From assembly GCA_964554475.1 (NCBI GenBank), contig CAZKOT010000036.1, positions 1-11,801 on the forward strand: a DNA stretch of 11,801 bases. Direction: 5' to 3'. This document shows, piece after piece, positions 1 to 6,094 of the stretch. The notes below the pieces were generated by a model. The model ran no database searches, had not been told where the DNA came from, and saw only the letters and a list, made by a program, of their open reading frames with translations. Source of the DNA: CAJKWP01 sp964554475. GTDB lineage: Bacteria; Bacillota; Clostridia; Christensenellales; UBA1242. Position 1 is the first letter of the stretch. Each line of letters begins with the position of its first letter. A program made the translations under genes and the position numbers.

Positions 1-483
1 TCCATAATACAAAACAAGTTCACCATTTTCAATTTCATACATTATAAACTCATCAAAACCCCAATGCATGTAAATTTTTAGATTTTTTGTCTCTTTTGCC
101 AGGACTCCAATTGTTAAATAATCTAGCCCAATTTGTTTTGCATAGCCTTCCACAATTTTTAAAAGTTGTGAAGAATATCCGTTGTTTTGAAATTCTTTAT
201 CAATTCTTAACCCGTCAACATTCGCAATATTTTTTCCGTCACAAACAAGAGGTTTACCTTTAACAGCACTGCAACTTGGATTTAAAATCAGTGTCGCTTG
301 TCCAACAACTTCTCCATTTATTTCAACAACAAAAGTTTTACATTTTTCTTCAATATTATTTTTAATATATTCGTCTTTCCATTTTAACCATCTTTTATCA
401 TTCGGGCGGTCTTTAATTTCTTTATCCCACCTTTTGTTTAAATCATCAATTGTTGCAATTCTAAATTTTGCTTCGTTTTTCAA
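1..483 (-). CDS. GNAT-family N-acetyltransferase, partial (C-terminus beyond window)
   Basis: An open frame of 161 codons runs from a probable TTG start at 483 off the left edge. The GNAT acetyl-CoA-binding pattern is visible: a strand ending in DGLRID (90-95), then the pyrophosphate loop QNNGYS (99-104) and a following helix, then the late motif NLKIYMHWGF (134-143). The TTG start is chosen because AAGGAG lies at 495-500, 11 bases upstream, inside the end of the preceding gene, and no in-frame ATG is nearby; a slightly different start cannot be excluded. Only 5 bases separate it from the stop of the pseudouridine synthase gene at 489, so the two are probably co-transcribed. The substrate cannot be told from the sequence; GNAT enzymes acetylate small molecules, antibiotics or protein amines. 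The family call is firm and the function open. Confidence 0.8.
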   Translation of the reverse strand, partial: MKNEAKFRIATIDDLNKRWDKEIKDRPNDKRWLKWKDEYIKNNIEEKCKTFVVEINGEVVGQATLILNPSCSAVKGKPLVCDGKNIANVDGLRIDKEFQNNGYSSQLLKIVEGYAKQIGLDYLTIGVLAKETKNLKIYMHWGFDEFIMYEIENGELVLYYG

Positions 484-488
484 GTTTT

Positions 489-1355
489 TTAATTCTCCTT
501 CATTTTTGATAAATACTTTTTTTCAATTTCAAAAATTTTATCATTCAAGTAAGCTAAAGGAGAAGTTTTTTCTAATTGAAAAGTAATTTTGTAAGCTACT
601 AGTTTTTGAGTTTTTTCCTTGTATTTTCTATTTTGCTGGTAAGAGCCGTATTTCCCATCACCTATAATAGGAAGTCCTAAATATGCTAGATGTGCTCTTA
701 TTTGGTGCGTTTTTCCTTTAATCAACTCAACTTCTAACAAACTTGTTCCCCCACTTCGCTTTATAACCTTGTACTTTGTTTTTATAATATTCCCTCCCTT
801 TATAGGATGAGAAAAAATTTTTACTTCACTTTTCTCAGCATCTTTTAAAAGATAGGCAATTTCTTCAACTTCATCCTTTTTTGGAGAGCCAACAACTTCG
901 GTTAAATAATATTTTTTGATTTGTTCTTTTTTTATTGCAATTTCGAGCAATTTTTGGACGTCTTTGTTTTTTGCCATTATTACTAGTCCTTCAGTATTTC
1001 GGTCTAATCTGTGAACAGCAAAAACTCTAAAATTTTCAAAATTTTTGATTTCACTAATCAAATTTAATTCTCCATCTGCCACTTCAATACCTTTAAATTT
1101 GTTTACAATTAAAACATTCTCATCGTTAAAAATGATTTCGTATTTCTTTGAAAGTTTCAAATCTTCAGGTAAAAATGCCGTGATTTTATCACCATCATTA
1201 ACATCAATATTTTTTGAGATCTTTACATCATTAATGCGAATGTCTTTTTTTCGAAGAAGTGAATTTGCCATATTAAAACTTATTTCTGCCACTTCTTGTG
1301 ACAAAACTGTTAAAACTTTACCCTTTTGCATTGCAATAATTTCAATTTTTTTCAT
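489..1355 (-). CDS. RluA-family 23S rRNA/tRNA pseudouridine synthase
   Basis: The 288-aa product should isomerise specific uridines in rRNA or tRNA to pseudouridine. Residues about 27-58 (NSLLRKKDIRIND ... V.DGD) form an S4-like RNA-binding domain. The catalytic motif HRLDRNTEGLVIMAK spans 115-129, with nucleophile D118, and the second family motif GKTHQIRAHLAYLGLPIIGD spans 214-233. All core motifs are present and the length is normal for the RluC/RluD group; the exact target site cannot be assigned. The gene diverges from rlmN. The ATG at 1355 has no Shine-Dalgarno sequence, but an extended -10 (TGC TATAGT, 1362-1370) ends exactly six bases before it, so the mRNA may start at the A of the ATG. 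The GNAT gene follows after 5 bases. Confidence 0.93.
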   Translation of the reverse strand: MKKIEIIAMQKGKVLTVLSQEVAEISFNMANSLLRKKDIRINDVKISKNIDVNDGDKITAFLPEDLKLSKKYEIIFNDENVLIVNKFKGIEVADGELNLISEIKNFENFRVFAVHRLDRNTEGLVIMAKNKDVQKLLEIAIKKEQIKKYYLTEVVGSPKKDEVEEIAYLLKDAEKSEVKIFSHPIKGGNIIKTKYKVIKRSGGTSLLEVELIKGKTHQIRAHLAYLGLPIIGDGKYGSYQQNRKYKEKTQKLVAYKITFQLEKTSPLAYLNDKIFEIEKKYLSKMKEN

Positions 1356-1361
1356 ATTAAA

Positions 1362-1391
1362 ACTATAGCATAAAATAATAATAGATGTTAA
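1362..1391 (-). promoter_or_regulatory. Promoter of pseudouridine synthase gene, predicted leaderless
   Basis: On the minus strand TTAACA (1386-1391), an 18-base spacer ending in TGC, and TATAGT (1362-1367) form an extended -10 promoter. Six bases separate TATAGT from the ATG at 1355, placing the expected +1 on the A of the start codon. It overlaps the divergent rlmN promoter. Confidence 0.55.
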
Positions 1392-1394
1392 ACT
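1386..1394 (+). promoter_or_regulatory. Candidate extended -10 promoter of rlmN
   Basis: TG T TAAACT (1386-1394) precedes the rlmN ATG at 1402. The expected start of transcription is about G1401, giving at most a one-base leader. No good -35 is visible and the hexamer is weak (4 of 6). The interval shares bases with the -35 of the divergent pseudouridine synthase promoter. Confidence 0.35.
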
Positions 1395-1401
1395 ATTCTT
1401 G

Positions 1402-2448
1402 ATGAAAAATATTTTAGATTATTCTTTAAACGAACTTGAGGAAATAATAAAAAACTTTTCCCTGCCATCTTACAGAGCAAAGCAAGTTTTGGAAGGTGCG
1501 TATAATGGATTTGATTTTTCGAGTCCTTCATTAAACCTACCAAAAAATCTTATAAGCATGCTTGAAAAAGAATATTTTCTTCAAAGTTTAAACATTTTAA
1601 AAGCAGTAAAATCTGCTGATGGAACAATAAAATTTTTATTCAAATTAAATGATGAAAATATCATTGAGGGTGTTTTAATGAAGTATAAATTTGGTAACAC
1701 CGTTTGCATTAGCACTCAAGTTGGTTGTCGTATGCAATGTACTTTTTGTGCAAGTGGTCAAAACGGACTGATTCGAAATTTAACCGCTGGAGAAATTATA
1801 GGACAATTAATAGCTGTAAACAATTATCTCGGAGGAAATTTAAAAAACCGTCTTATTACAAATGTTGTTTTAATGGGTAGTGGAGAACCTTTAGACAATT
1901 ACGACAACACACTAAAATTCTTATATCTAGTAACAAATGAATTTGGTTTTAATATTAGCGCAAGAAACATTACAATTTCATCTTGCGGACTAGCTCCGCA
2001 AATTAAAAAATTATCTGATGAAGGTTTTCCAATCACACTTGCTTTGTCACTACATGCAAGCAATGACGAAACGCGAAAAAAAATTATGCCTGTTGCAAAA
2101 GGATATTCCTTAAAAGAAATAATTGAAAGTGCAAAATATTTCAATAAAAAAACAAGTCGCCGAATTATAATCGAATACACTTTAATTAACAAAGTTAATG
2201 ACTCAACTTCAAATGCTCAAGAATTGTCACAACTTTTAAAGGGTTTGCAATGTCATGTCAATTTAATTAAATTAAACGAAGTAAAAGAAAGTGATTTAAA
2301 AAGTGCAAATTTAACTTCAATAAAAAATTTTTTAAATACACTCAAAAAAAATGGAATAAGTGCAACAGTTCGCCGCACTTTAGGAGATGACATCACCGCC
2401 GCCTGCGGACAACTGAGAAATCAATTTAATAACGGGGTTAAAAATTGA
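1402..2448 (+). CDS. rlmN: 23S rRNA (A2503-C2)/tRNA (A37-C2) methyltransferase RlmN, radical SAM
   Basis: RlmN methylates C2 of A2503 in 23S rRNA and A37 of some tRNAs by radical SAM chemistry in the cytoplasm. The 348-aa product has the usual length. It carries the [4Fe-4S] motif CRMQCTFC (C109, C113, C116), the GEPLDNYD segment (161-168), the SLHAS strand (216-220) and the C-terminal ACGQL motif, whose C335 accepts the methyl group before transfer. E89 in IIEGVLMKY matches the conserved glutamate. I start at the ATG at 1402; a TTG directly upstream (1399) is in frame but has no support. There is no Shine-Dalgarno sequence and the start looks leaderless or nearly so. The gene diverges from the pseudouridine synthase and converges on the 2519-2743 gene. 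A decayed copy of its last codons occurs at 2936-2986. Confidence 0.97.
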   Translation: MKNILDYSLNELEEIIKNFSLPSYRAKQVLEGAYNGFDFSSPSLNLPKNLISMLEKEYFLQSLNILKAVKSADGTIKFLFKLNDENIIEGVLMKYKFGNTVCISTQVGCRMQCTFCASGQNGLIRNLTAGEIIGQLIAVNNYLGGNLKNRLITNVVLMGSGEPLDNYDNTLKFLYLVTNEFGFNISARNITISSCGLAPQIKKLSDEGFPITLALSLHASNDETRKKIMPVAKGYSLKEIIESAKYFNKKTSRRIIIEYTLINKVNDSTSNAQELSQLLKGLQCHVNLIKLNEVKESDLKSANLTSIKNFLNTLKKNGISATVRRTLGDDITAACGQLRNQFNNGVKN

Positions 2449-2575
2449 ATACTTGATTAAAATTGATGCCTATTTGAATAAAAAAATAATATATAAATTT
2501 CAAAATTTATTTAAGTTCTTACTTAATTTCAAAATTCTTCCCATGGGTCGTTTTTTTAGCTCTTTTTAAATCAAT
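2388..2575. repeat. Left copy of duplicated rlmN-end / LigD-polymerase-end junction
   Basis: This stretch holds the true 3' end of rlmN, a spacer and, on the minus strand, a degenerate copy of the 3' end of the LigD polymerase gene. Positions 2388-2419 match 2950-2981 at 26 of 32 bases, 2510-2526 match 3008-3024 at 16 of 17, 2537-2546 match 3037-3046 exactly and 2563-2575 match 3076-3088 exactly, all in the same order. The spacers differ, so the duplication is old. Here the polymerase-like end has lost bases and a CAA codon has become TAA, now the stop of the 74-codon gene at 2519. Confidence 0.7.
2493..2510. terminator. A/T-only hairpin between rlmN and the convergent small gene
   Basis: ATAAATTT (2493-2500) and AAATTTAT (2503-2510) pair perfectly around a two-base loop. 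It could end transcription from both sides, but the stem has no G-C pair and no clear T tract follows. Confidence 0.25.
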
Positions 2576-2743
2576 AGGGTTAACTTTTTGAGCCATAGCG
2601 GACGAACCAACACATTCTTTTGGAACTTGTTTAACATTTTCACTTTGTTTGTAAATCCTAACATCTTGAGCAAAATTTGCCATGAGTTTTTTAATTTTTT
2701 TTCGCTGTTCTTTCTCTTTCATTTTATCTTGAACATTATTCAT
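2519..2743 (-). CDS. Small hypothetical protein, 3' end derived from a LigD-polymerase gene remnant
   Basis: The 74-aa product is not a family I recognise. The first half is highly charged (MKEKEQRKKIKK at 8-19) and probably helical; there is no signal peptide or membrane segment. The gene has a strong ribosome binding site, TAGGAG ending seven bases before the ATG, which argues for real translation. The last roughly 20 residues (KVNPIDLKRAKK ... NFEIK) align at the DNA level with the 3' end of the LigD polymerase gene (KISPNQIDLK ... FFEVKQELK). One- and two-base deletions shift the frame in between, and TAA replaces a glutamine codon. It is therefore either a small gene that captured its tail from a decaying polymerase copy or a remnant that happens to stay open. 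No homologue can be named. Confidence 0.5.
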   Translation of the reverse strand: MNNVQDKMKEKEQRKKIKKLMANFAQDVRIYKQSENVKQVPKECVGSSAMAQKVNPIDLKRAKKTTHGKNFEIK

Positions 2744-2866
2744 TGGTTTTCTCCTACTAAGAAAGCATTAGCATTTTTTCATATTAAAAGTCAACTACGA
2801 CTTATAGTATTGAAAATAAAAAATTTTTGTTGTTTTGTTTCCTATGTTTTGGTTTAATTTGATAAT

Positions 2867-2986
2867 ATGGTTTGTTTATATATTTCCTATGCAAAAATTA
2901 AAGGGCAACTAATACGTAACATTTTCGATAAAAAAATGGACATTTGTAATGATTTCACTGTCGCATGCGGACAACTTAGAATTTAG
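2867..2986 (+). pseudogene. Remnant of a second rlmN 3' end (ACGQL motif)
   Basis: A 39-codon frame ends in ...NDFTVACGQLRI-stop, matching the end of the intact RlmN (GDDITAACGQLR) upstream. The DNA of 2950-2981 is 26/32 identical to 2388-2419, and most differences are synonymous or conservative, so this copy probably diverged while still coding. The KK-D-I run at 2929-2946 may match KKNGI of RlmN, with the TVRRTLG segment deleted. Upstream of about 2929 I see no RlmN similarity and none of the radical SAM domain, so it cannot be functional. It lies 9 bases from the stop of the LigD polymerase gene, reproducing the convergent layout seen at 2448-2519. Confidence 0.6.
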
Positions 2987-3088
2987 CGGGCAAAATCATC
3001 TAAAGCTTTTAAGTTCTTGCTTAACCTCAAAAAATCCTTCCCATGGATTATTTTTTTTAATTCTTTCCAAGGCAATTTTTAAATCAAT
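2950..3088. repeat. Right copy of duplicated rlmN-end / LigD-polymerase-end junction
   Basis: This is the partner of 2388-2575. Here the polymerase end is the intact one and the rlmN end is the decayed one, the mirror of the left copy. Matching blocks are 2950-2981, 3008-3024, 3037-3046 and 3076-3088, in the same order and orientation as the left copy. Confidence 0.7.
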
Positions 3089-3859
3089 TTGATTTGGAGA
3101 AATTTTATAAAGTTCGCTCCACTCAATCGGCATGGAAACTTTTGCTCCAATCCTTGCTCTTAACGAGTAGGGAGCAATGCTGGTTGCACCTCTTGTATTT
3201 CTTCCAAAATCCACATAAATTTTATTTTTTCGTTTAATTTTTCTAATGTTGCTTGTATATTTTTGTGGCCATTTTTCTTCCATCACTTTAGCAATTTTTT
3301 GTGAAAAATCATGAAAAATTTTCCAATTAACAACCGGTTGAAAAGGAAGAACAACATGGTAACCTTTCCCTCCGCTTGTTTTTAAAAACGAAACGAGCGA
3401 CAATTCATCTAATATGCTTTTTAAATCATTCACTCCTTGCCTAATATTATTTATATCCATTTTTTCATCAGGATCTAAATCAAAAGTCATGATATCAGGG
3501 TTTTCCAAATAATTAACATTACTTGCCCAAATATGAAATTCAATTGTATTCATTTGAGCTTGTGAAATAATTCCGCTTGAGTTTTCAATAAAAAAAAACT
3601 CATGTTCTTTTTCTCCAGTAACAATAATTTTTTTTATGCCTGCTAAATCATTTTCGGGATGCTTTTTAAAAAAACATGCAGAATCAATTCCTTGCGGACA
3701 TCTAACAACGCTAACAATACGATTTTTTAAAAAAGGAAACATCAACTTTGAAACGGCATTATAATAATTAACCACATTAATTTTTTTGACACCATTATCA
3801 AATACAATCTTATTAGGATTTGTTATCTTTATGTCATTAAAAATAATTTTTTCGTTCAT
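2996..3859 (-). CDS. ligD: LigD polymerase domain as a stand-alone protein (primase-polymerase for end joining)
   Basis: The 287-aa product matches the LigD polymerase module, an archaeo-eukaryotic-primase-type enzyme that fills gaps and adds nucleotides during double-strand-break end joining. Conserved segments appear in order: RCPQG (53-57), EFHIWAS (107-113), the metal-binding FDLDPD (126-131, D127 and D129), TSGGKGYHVVLP (161-172), VDF (216-218, third acidic residue D217) and TRGATSIAPYSLR (222-234). Every expected catalytic residue is present. I use the ATG at 3859; 16 upstream codons are open but start with a non-family hydrophobic run. AAAGAGAGAG ahead of the ATG is only a weak ribosome binding site. 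A TATAAA at 3870-3875 with TTGTCA at 3895-3900 (19-base spacing, poor) could give a local promoter. It is the third gene of the split-LigD cluster, 264 bp after the ligase, with a structured element between. Confidence 0.95.
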   Translation of the reverse strand: MNEKIIFNDIKITNPNKIVFDNGVKKINVVNYYNAVSKLMFPFLKNRIVSVVRCPQGIDSACFFKKHPENDLAGIKKIIVTGEKEHEFFFIENSSGIISQAQMNTIEFHIWASNVNYLENPDIMTFDLDPDEKMDINNIRQGVNDLKSILDELSLVSFLKTSGGKGYHVVLPFQPVVNWKIFHDFSQKIAKVMEEKWPQKYTSNIRKIKRKNKIYVDFGRNTRGATSIAPYSLRARIGAKVSMPIEWSELYKISPNQIDLKIALERIKKNNPWEGFFEVKQELKSFR

Positions 3860-3972
3860 TTTCTCTCTCTTTATATTCGCTATTAAAAGAAGTATGACAA
3901 GTAGCAATTTTCAAAAAAATTTAGATTACAAAAGCAAAAAAATTAAGAAGAGCAGACTGTAAACAAACTCAG

Positions 3973-4121
3973 GCTATCGAGAAAGAGCAATGGGCAAGGC
4001 TCGACAAACGCCGAAAGCAGGAGTTTACTTCCACGTAAATGACTGTCTTTCGGCGTTTGGCAGTAAACGTAGCAACAAAATTTTGCTAAAAATTTTGCGT
4101 CCATTGCGCTTTGTCGACAGC
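3973..4121. repeat. Hairpin-rich element with terminal inverted repeats, copy 1 (about 150 bp)
   Basis: The ends 3973-3993 and 4101-4121 are inverted repeats matching at 18 of 21 bases. Inside, 4005-4017 pairs with 4047-4059 in a perfect 13-bp stem (CAAACGCCGAAAG), which encloses a TTTAC/GTAAA hairpin (4024-4028 with 4035-4039); a second hairpin is CAAAATTTT (4076-4084) with 4089-4097. It is visibly richer in G+C than its surroundings. Three blocks are identical to copy 2 at 9530-9752: 3989-4008, 4017-4031 and 4038-4054. Short frames inside it look accidental, so it codes for nothing apparent. Its right end is two bases from the ligase stop codon. A CAGACTGT at 3953-3960 equals part of the copy 2 end and may be a disrupted outer tip. 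It resembles a non-autonomous MITE- or REP-like element. Confidence 0.7.
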
Positions 4122-4123
4122 AT

Positions 4124-5044
4124 TTATTGTTCAAGAACCACTTCTTTTGGATTTTTGTCAGTTCTTAAACCCTTATAACTAGCCTGTCTTAAAAGTCCGT
4201 CTTTAGTTATTTCGGCAAATTTTATTTGTGCAACGTGTTTTATCTTTAAAAAAATCACTTCTTCATTTTTTGAAATTTTTGGGGAGTTTTTAAAAGGACA
4301 TTGATTTTGCTGAATCAAAGCAAACTGCTTTTCTAAATCTTTCATTTCTTTTTCACTCATGCCCGTTCCAACGCGCCCGACAAAAATCAAATCGTCGTTT
4401 TTATAGTACCCTAAAAGAAGTGCACTAATTCCACGTGTTTTCTTCGTTTTTGTATAACCCCCAATAACAAATTCCTGCCCAAATTCACATTTAATTTTAA
4501 CCCAATCTCCATTTCTTGTTCCGCTATATGGTGAGTTTATTTTTTTTCCAATTATCCCTTCCAATTTGTTTTTACAACTTTCTTCAAAAATTTTGTTTCC
4601 GTTCCCTAAAATATGTTGTGAAAACAATAGATTTTCCGGAGCATTTTTTAAAATTTTCTCAAGAATTTTTTTTCGCTCAATTAATTTTTCTCCTCGTAAA
4701 TCAATTCCGTCTAAAGAAAGTAAATCAAAAATCATATATGTTAAATTTCCGTTTTTAGTATTTAAATGATTTTGTAAGGTTTGAAAATCTGTTTTTCCAC
4801 TTTTATTAACTGCAACAACTTCCCCATCTAAAATCATTTCACGATTTTTAAAAAAATCACTAAGAGATGAAGAAATTTCTTTGAAAATAGATGTGTAATC
4901 TTTTTTGTTACGAGTAAGCAATTTCACTTTATTATTTTCAATTATTGCAATAATTCTGTAACCATCATATTTAATTTCAAAAAGGAAATCTCCTTCGGGG
5001 ATTTTTTTTAATTGCTTACAAAGTTGTACATTAATTTTTTTCAC
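4124..5044 (-). CDS. ligD: ATP-dependent DNA ligase, LigD ligase domain as a stand-alone protein
   Basis: The 306-aa product seals DNA nicks using ATP and matches the LigD ligase module: an adenylation domain followed by an OB fold. Motif I is EIKYDGYR (23-30) with the adenylated K25; R45 lies in TRN (44-46); DGEVV (73-77) is motif III; EGIIGKK (162-168) is motif IV; and WVKIK (181-185) is motif V. The OB fold starts near FVIGGY (192-197) and ends with the family tail VAQIKFAEIT-KDG-LR (271-286). All nucleotidyltransferase motifs are intact. The start is GTG with only a weak GAGAA upstream, but no better in-frame start exists. It lies 74 bp after the phosphoesterase gene. The TAA stop at 4124 sits right at the edge of repeat copy 1, so the element inserted at or just past the gene end. 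Confidence 0.96.
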   Translation of the reverse strand: MKKINVQLCKQLKKIPEGDFLFEIKYDGYRIIAIIENNKVKLLTRNKKDYTSIFKEISSSLSDFFKNREMILDGEVVAVNKSGKTDFQTLQNHLNTKNGNLTYMIFDLLSLDGIDLRGEKLIERKKILEKILKNAPENLLFSQHILGNGNKIFEESCKNKLEGIIGKKINSPYSGTRNGDWVKIKCEFGQEFVIGGYTKTKKTRGISALLLGYYKNDDLIFVGRVGTGMSEKEMKDLEKQFALIQQNQCPFKNSPKISKNEEVIFLKIKHVAQIKFAEITKDGLLRQASYKGLRTDKNPKEVVLEQ

Positions 5045-5118
5045 TGTTTTTTCTCATTATTTATTTTTTTATTTCAATGCAATCCTAGCTGCAATAGTTT
5101 ATTTAAAAAAGCATATCA

Positions 5119-5697
5119 TCATCCCATATCATTAGTTATTTGATTCATTTTTTTTCCTGATTTTATGCTTGTTGTAAATTTTTCAATTCCTGTTTCATTT
5201 TTTGAAAACTCATCCTTTTCTTTTATTAACAAAAAGGATTCTTGTTTTGAAAATGGTTTTGTTTTAATTAAATTCCACTTCCCTTTTAATCTTTCTCCGT
5301 TTAAAACAAATTTCAAATCACCCTTTATTAATGCTTCTTCAAAATTTAAAAGAGGCTGATAAGTTCCCACATCCCATAGCATAACTGTCCCCCCACCATA
5401 CTGCCCTATGGGTATTATGCCTTCAAAATCCCCATAATCTAGAGGATGATCTTCAACTTTTATTGCAAGTCTTTTTTCAAAAGGATTAAATGAGGGGCCT
5501 TTTGGAATCGCCCAACTAAGCAAAACCCCCTTCCATTCAAGTCTAAAATCAAAGTGGTCATGTGAAGCAATGTGATGTTGCACAAAAAATTTAAGTTTTT
5601 TTTCTTTATTTTTTTTTATATTAATAATCTCACCTTTTGGTTCAGGTGTTTTTTCAAAATTTCTTTTTTTATAATATTTTTCTAATTTACTTTTCAT
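5119..5697 (-). CDS. ligD: LigD 3'-phosphoesterase domain as a stand-alone protein
   Basis: The 192-aa product matches the LigD 3'-phosphoesterase, a Mn-dependent enzyme that trims 3'-ribonucleotides and 3'-phosphates so that ends can be ligated. FVQHHIASHDHFDFRLEW (38-55) and EDHPLDYGDFEG (82-93) are the active-site strands, with H42, H48, D50, R52, H84 and Y88 all present; this numbering coincides with what I recall for Pseudomonas aeruginosa LigD. PIGQYGGGTVMLWD (96-109) and KGKWNLIK (138-145) complete the domain. It ends with two consecutive TGA codons. It is the first gene of the cluster. There is no Shine-Dalgarno sequence; TTGATA-17-TAATAT ends six bases before the ATG, predicting a leaderless mRNA. 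Nothing in the frame resembles ligase or polymerase, so it is a true single-domain protein and not a truncated fusion. Confidence 0.95.
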   Translation of the reverse strand: MKSKLEKYYKKRNFEKTPEPKGEIINIKKNKEKKLKFFVQHHIASHDHFDFRLEWKGVLLSWAIPKGPSFNPFEKRLAIKVEDHPLDYGDFEGIIPIGQYGGGTVMLWDVGTYQPLLNFEEALIKGDLKFVLNGERLKGKWNLIKTKPFSKQESFLLIKEKDEFSKNETGIEKFTTSIKSGKKMNQITNDMG

Positions 5698-5703
5698 ATA
5701 ATT

Positions 5704-5732
5704 ATATTAAACAAAAATTTATTTTATATCAA
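5704..5732 (-). promoter_or_regulatory. Promoter of the split-LigD cluster, predicted leaderless
   Basis: TTGATA (5727-5732) is followed after 17 bases by TAATAT (5704-5709), and six more bases lead to the ATG at 5697, putting the expected +1 on its A. A perfect TATAAT at 5701-5706 is an alternative -10, but its spacing to the -35 would be 20 bases and its start would fall inside the second codon. Confidence 0.45.
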
Positions 5733-5749
5733 TTCTAAACAATTATTTA

Positions 5750-5777
5750 TTGACAAATCACAACATTAATATATAAT
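5750..5777 (+). promoter_or_regulatory. Consensus vegetative promoter for the 94-aa orphan gene
   Basis: TTGACA (5750-5755) and TATAAT (5772-5777) are both perfect consensus hexamers, 16 bases apart. Transcription should begin near 5784, just ahead of the ribosome binding site AGGAG at 5789-5793. It is the best promoter in the window. Confidence 0.8.
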
Positions 5778-5803
5778 AATTACAAAAAAGGAGATAGTTA
5801 ATA

Positions 5804-6088
5804 ATGAGTGAATTAAAAAATTCGTATAAAAATCTTTTAATAGAACTAGATGAAATATTAAAGCCCTTTAATGCATTTATACCCATGGATTATATTATAA
5901 ATGAAGAAAACAAGGAAAAGCAGGCCTTTGAAGTTGTTAAAATTTATATTAACATTAGAGGATTTTTTAAAATAATGCCAAAATTAAAAAATGAAAGCAA
6001 ACAAGAGTTACATAATGCATTAATAATTTTAGACATGATAAATCAACCAAAAGAAAAAACTTTTATGTGTTCAGACATGGATATTTAA
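5804..6088 (+). CDS. Small hypothetical protein (94 aa), strongly promoted
   Basis: I do not recognise the family. The protein is acidic to neutral and mostly helix-forming (SELKNSYKNLLIELDEILKP at 2-21; KQAFEVVKIYINIRGFFKI at 39-57), with no signal peptide, no clear membrane segment and a single Cys near the C-terminus (MCSDMDI). The ATG at 5804 has AGGAG at 5789-5793, ten bases upstream, and the promoter is perfect consensus, so it should be well expressed. It is divergent from the split-LigD cluster and convergent with the membrane protein gene, whose stop lies only 6 bases from its own. A role in repair is possible from position but nothing in the sequence supports it. Confidence 0.8.
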   Translation: MSELKNSYKNLLIELDEILKPFNAFIPMDYIINEENKEKQAFEVVKIYINIRGFFKIMPKLKNESKQELHNALIILDMINQPKEKTFMCSDMDI

Positions 6089-6094
6089 ATTTCT

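Noticed and set aside
1045..1368. 107-codon plus-strand frame
   Set aside because: It is antisense to the pseudouridine synthase, whose motifs are unambiguous; the frame is a low-complexity shadow.
2388..2998. Reassigned genetic code (TGA as tryptophan), suggested by the extreme A+T content
   Set aside because: TGA terminates rlmN, the LigD polymerase and phosphoesterase at family-consistent ends, and tryptophan is TGG throughout.
3860..3907. Sixteen-codon hydrophobic N-terminal extension of the LigD polymerase
   Set aside because: It would give a membrane-like leader to a DNA repair enzyme; the family begins at the ATG at 3859.
3943..4178. Two frames of 62-63 codons on opposite strands over repeat copy 1
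   Set aside because: They lie within or across the inverted-repeat element and run into the ligase gene; copy 2 breaks the frame, so they are accidental.
5045..5118. A broken linker joining phosphoesterase and ligase into one former frame
   Set aside because: The phosphoesterase ends with two TGA codons and the 74-bp gap shows no recognisable coding remnant, so a recent frameshift is not supported.
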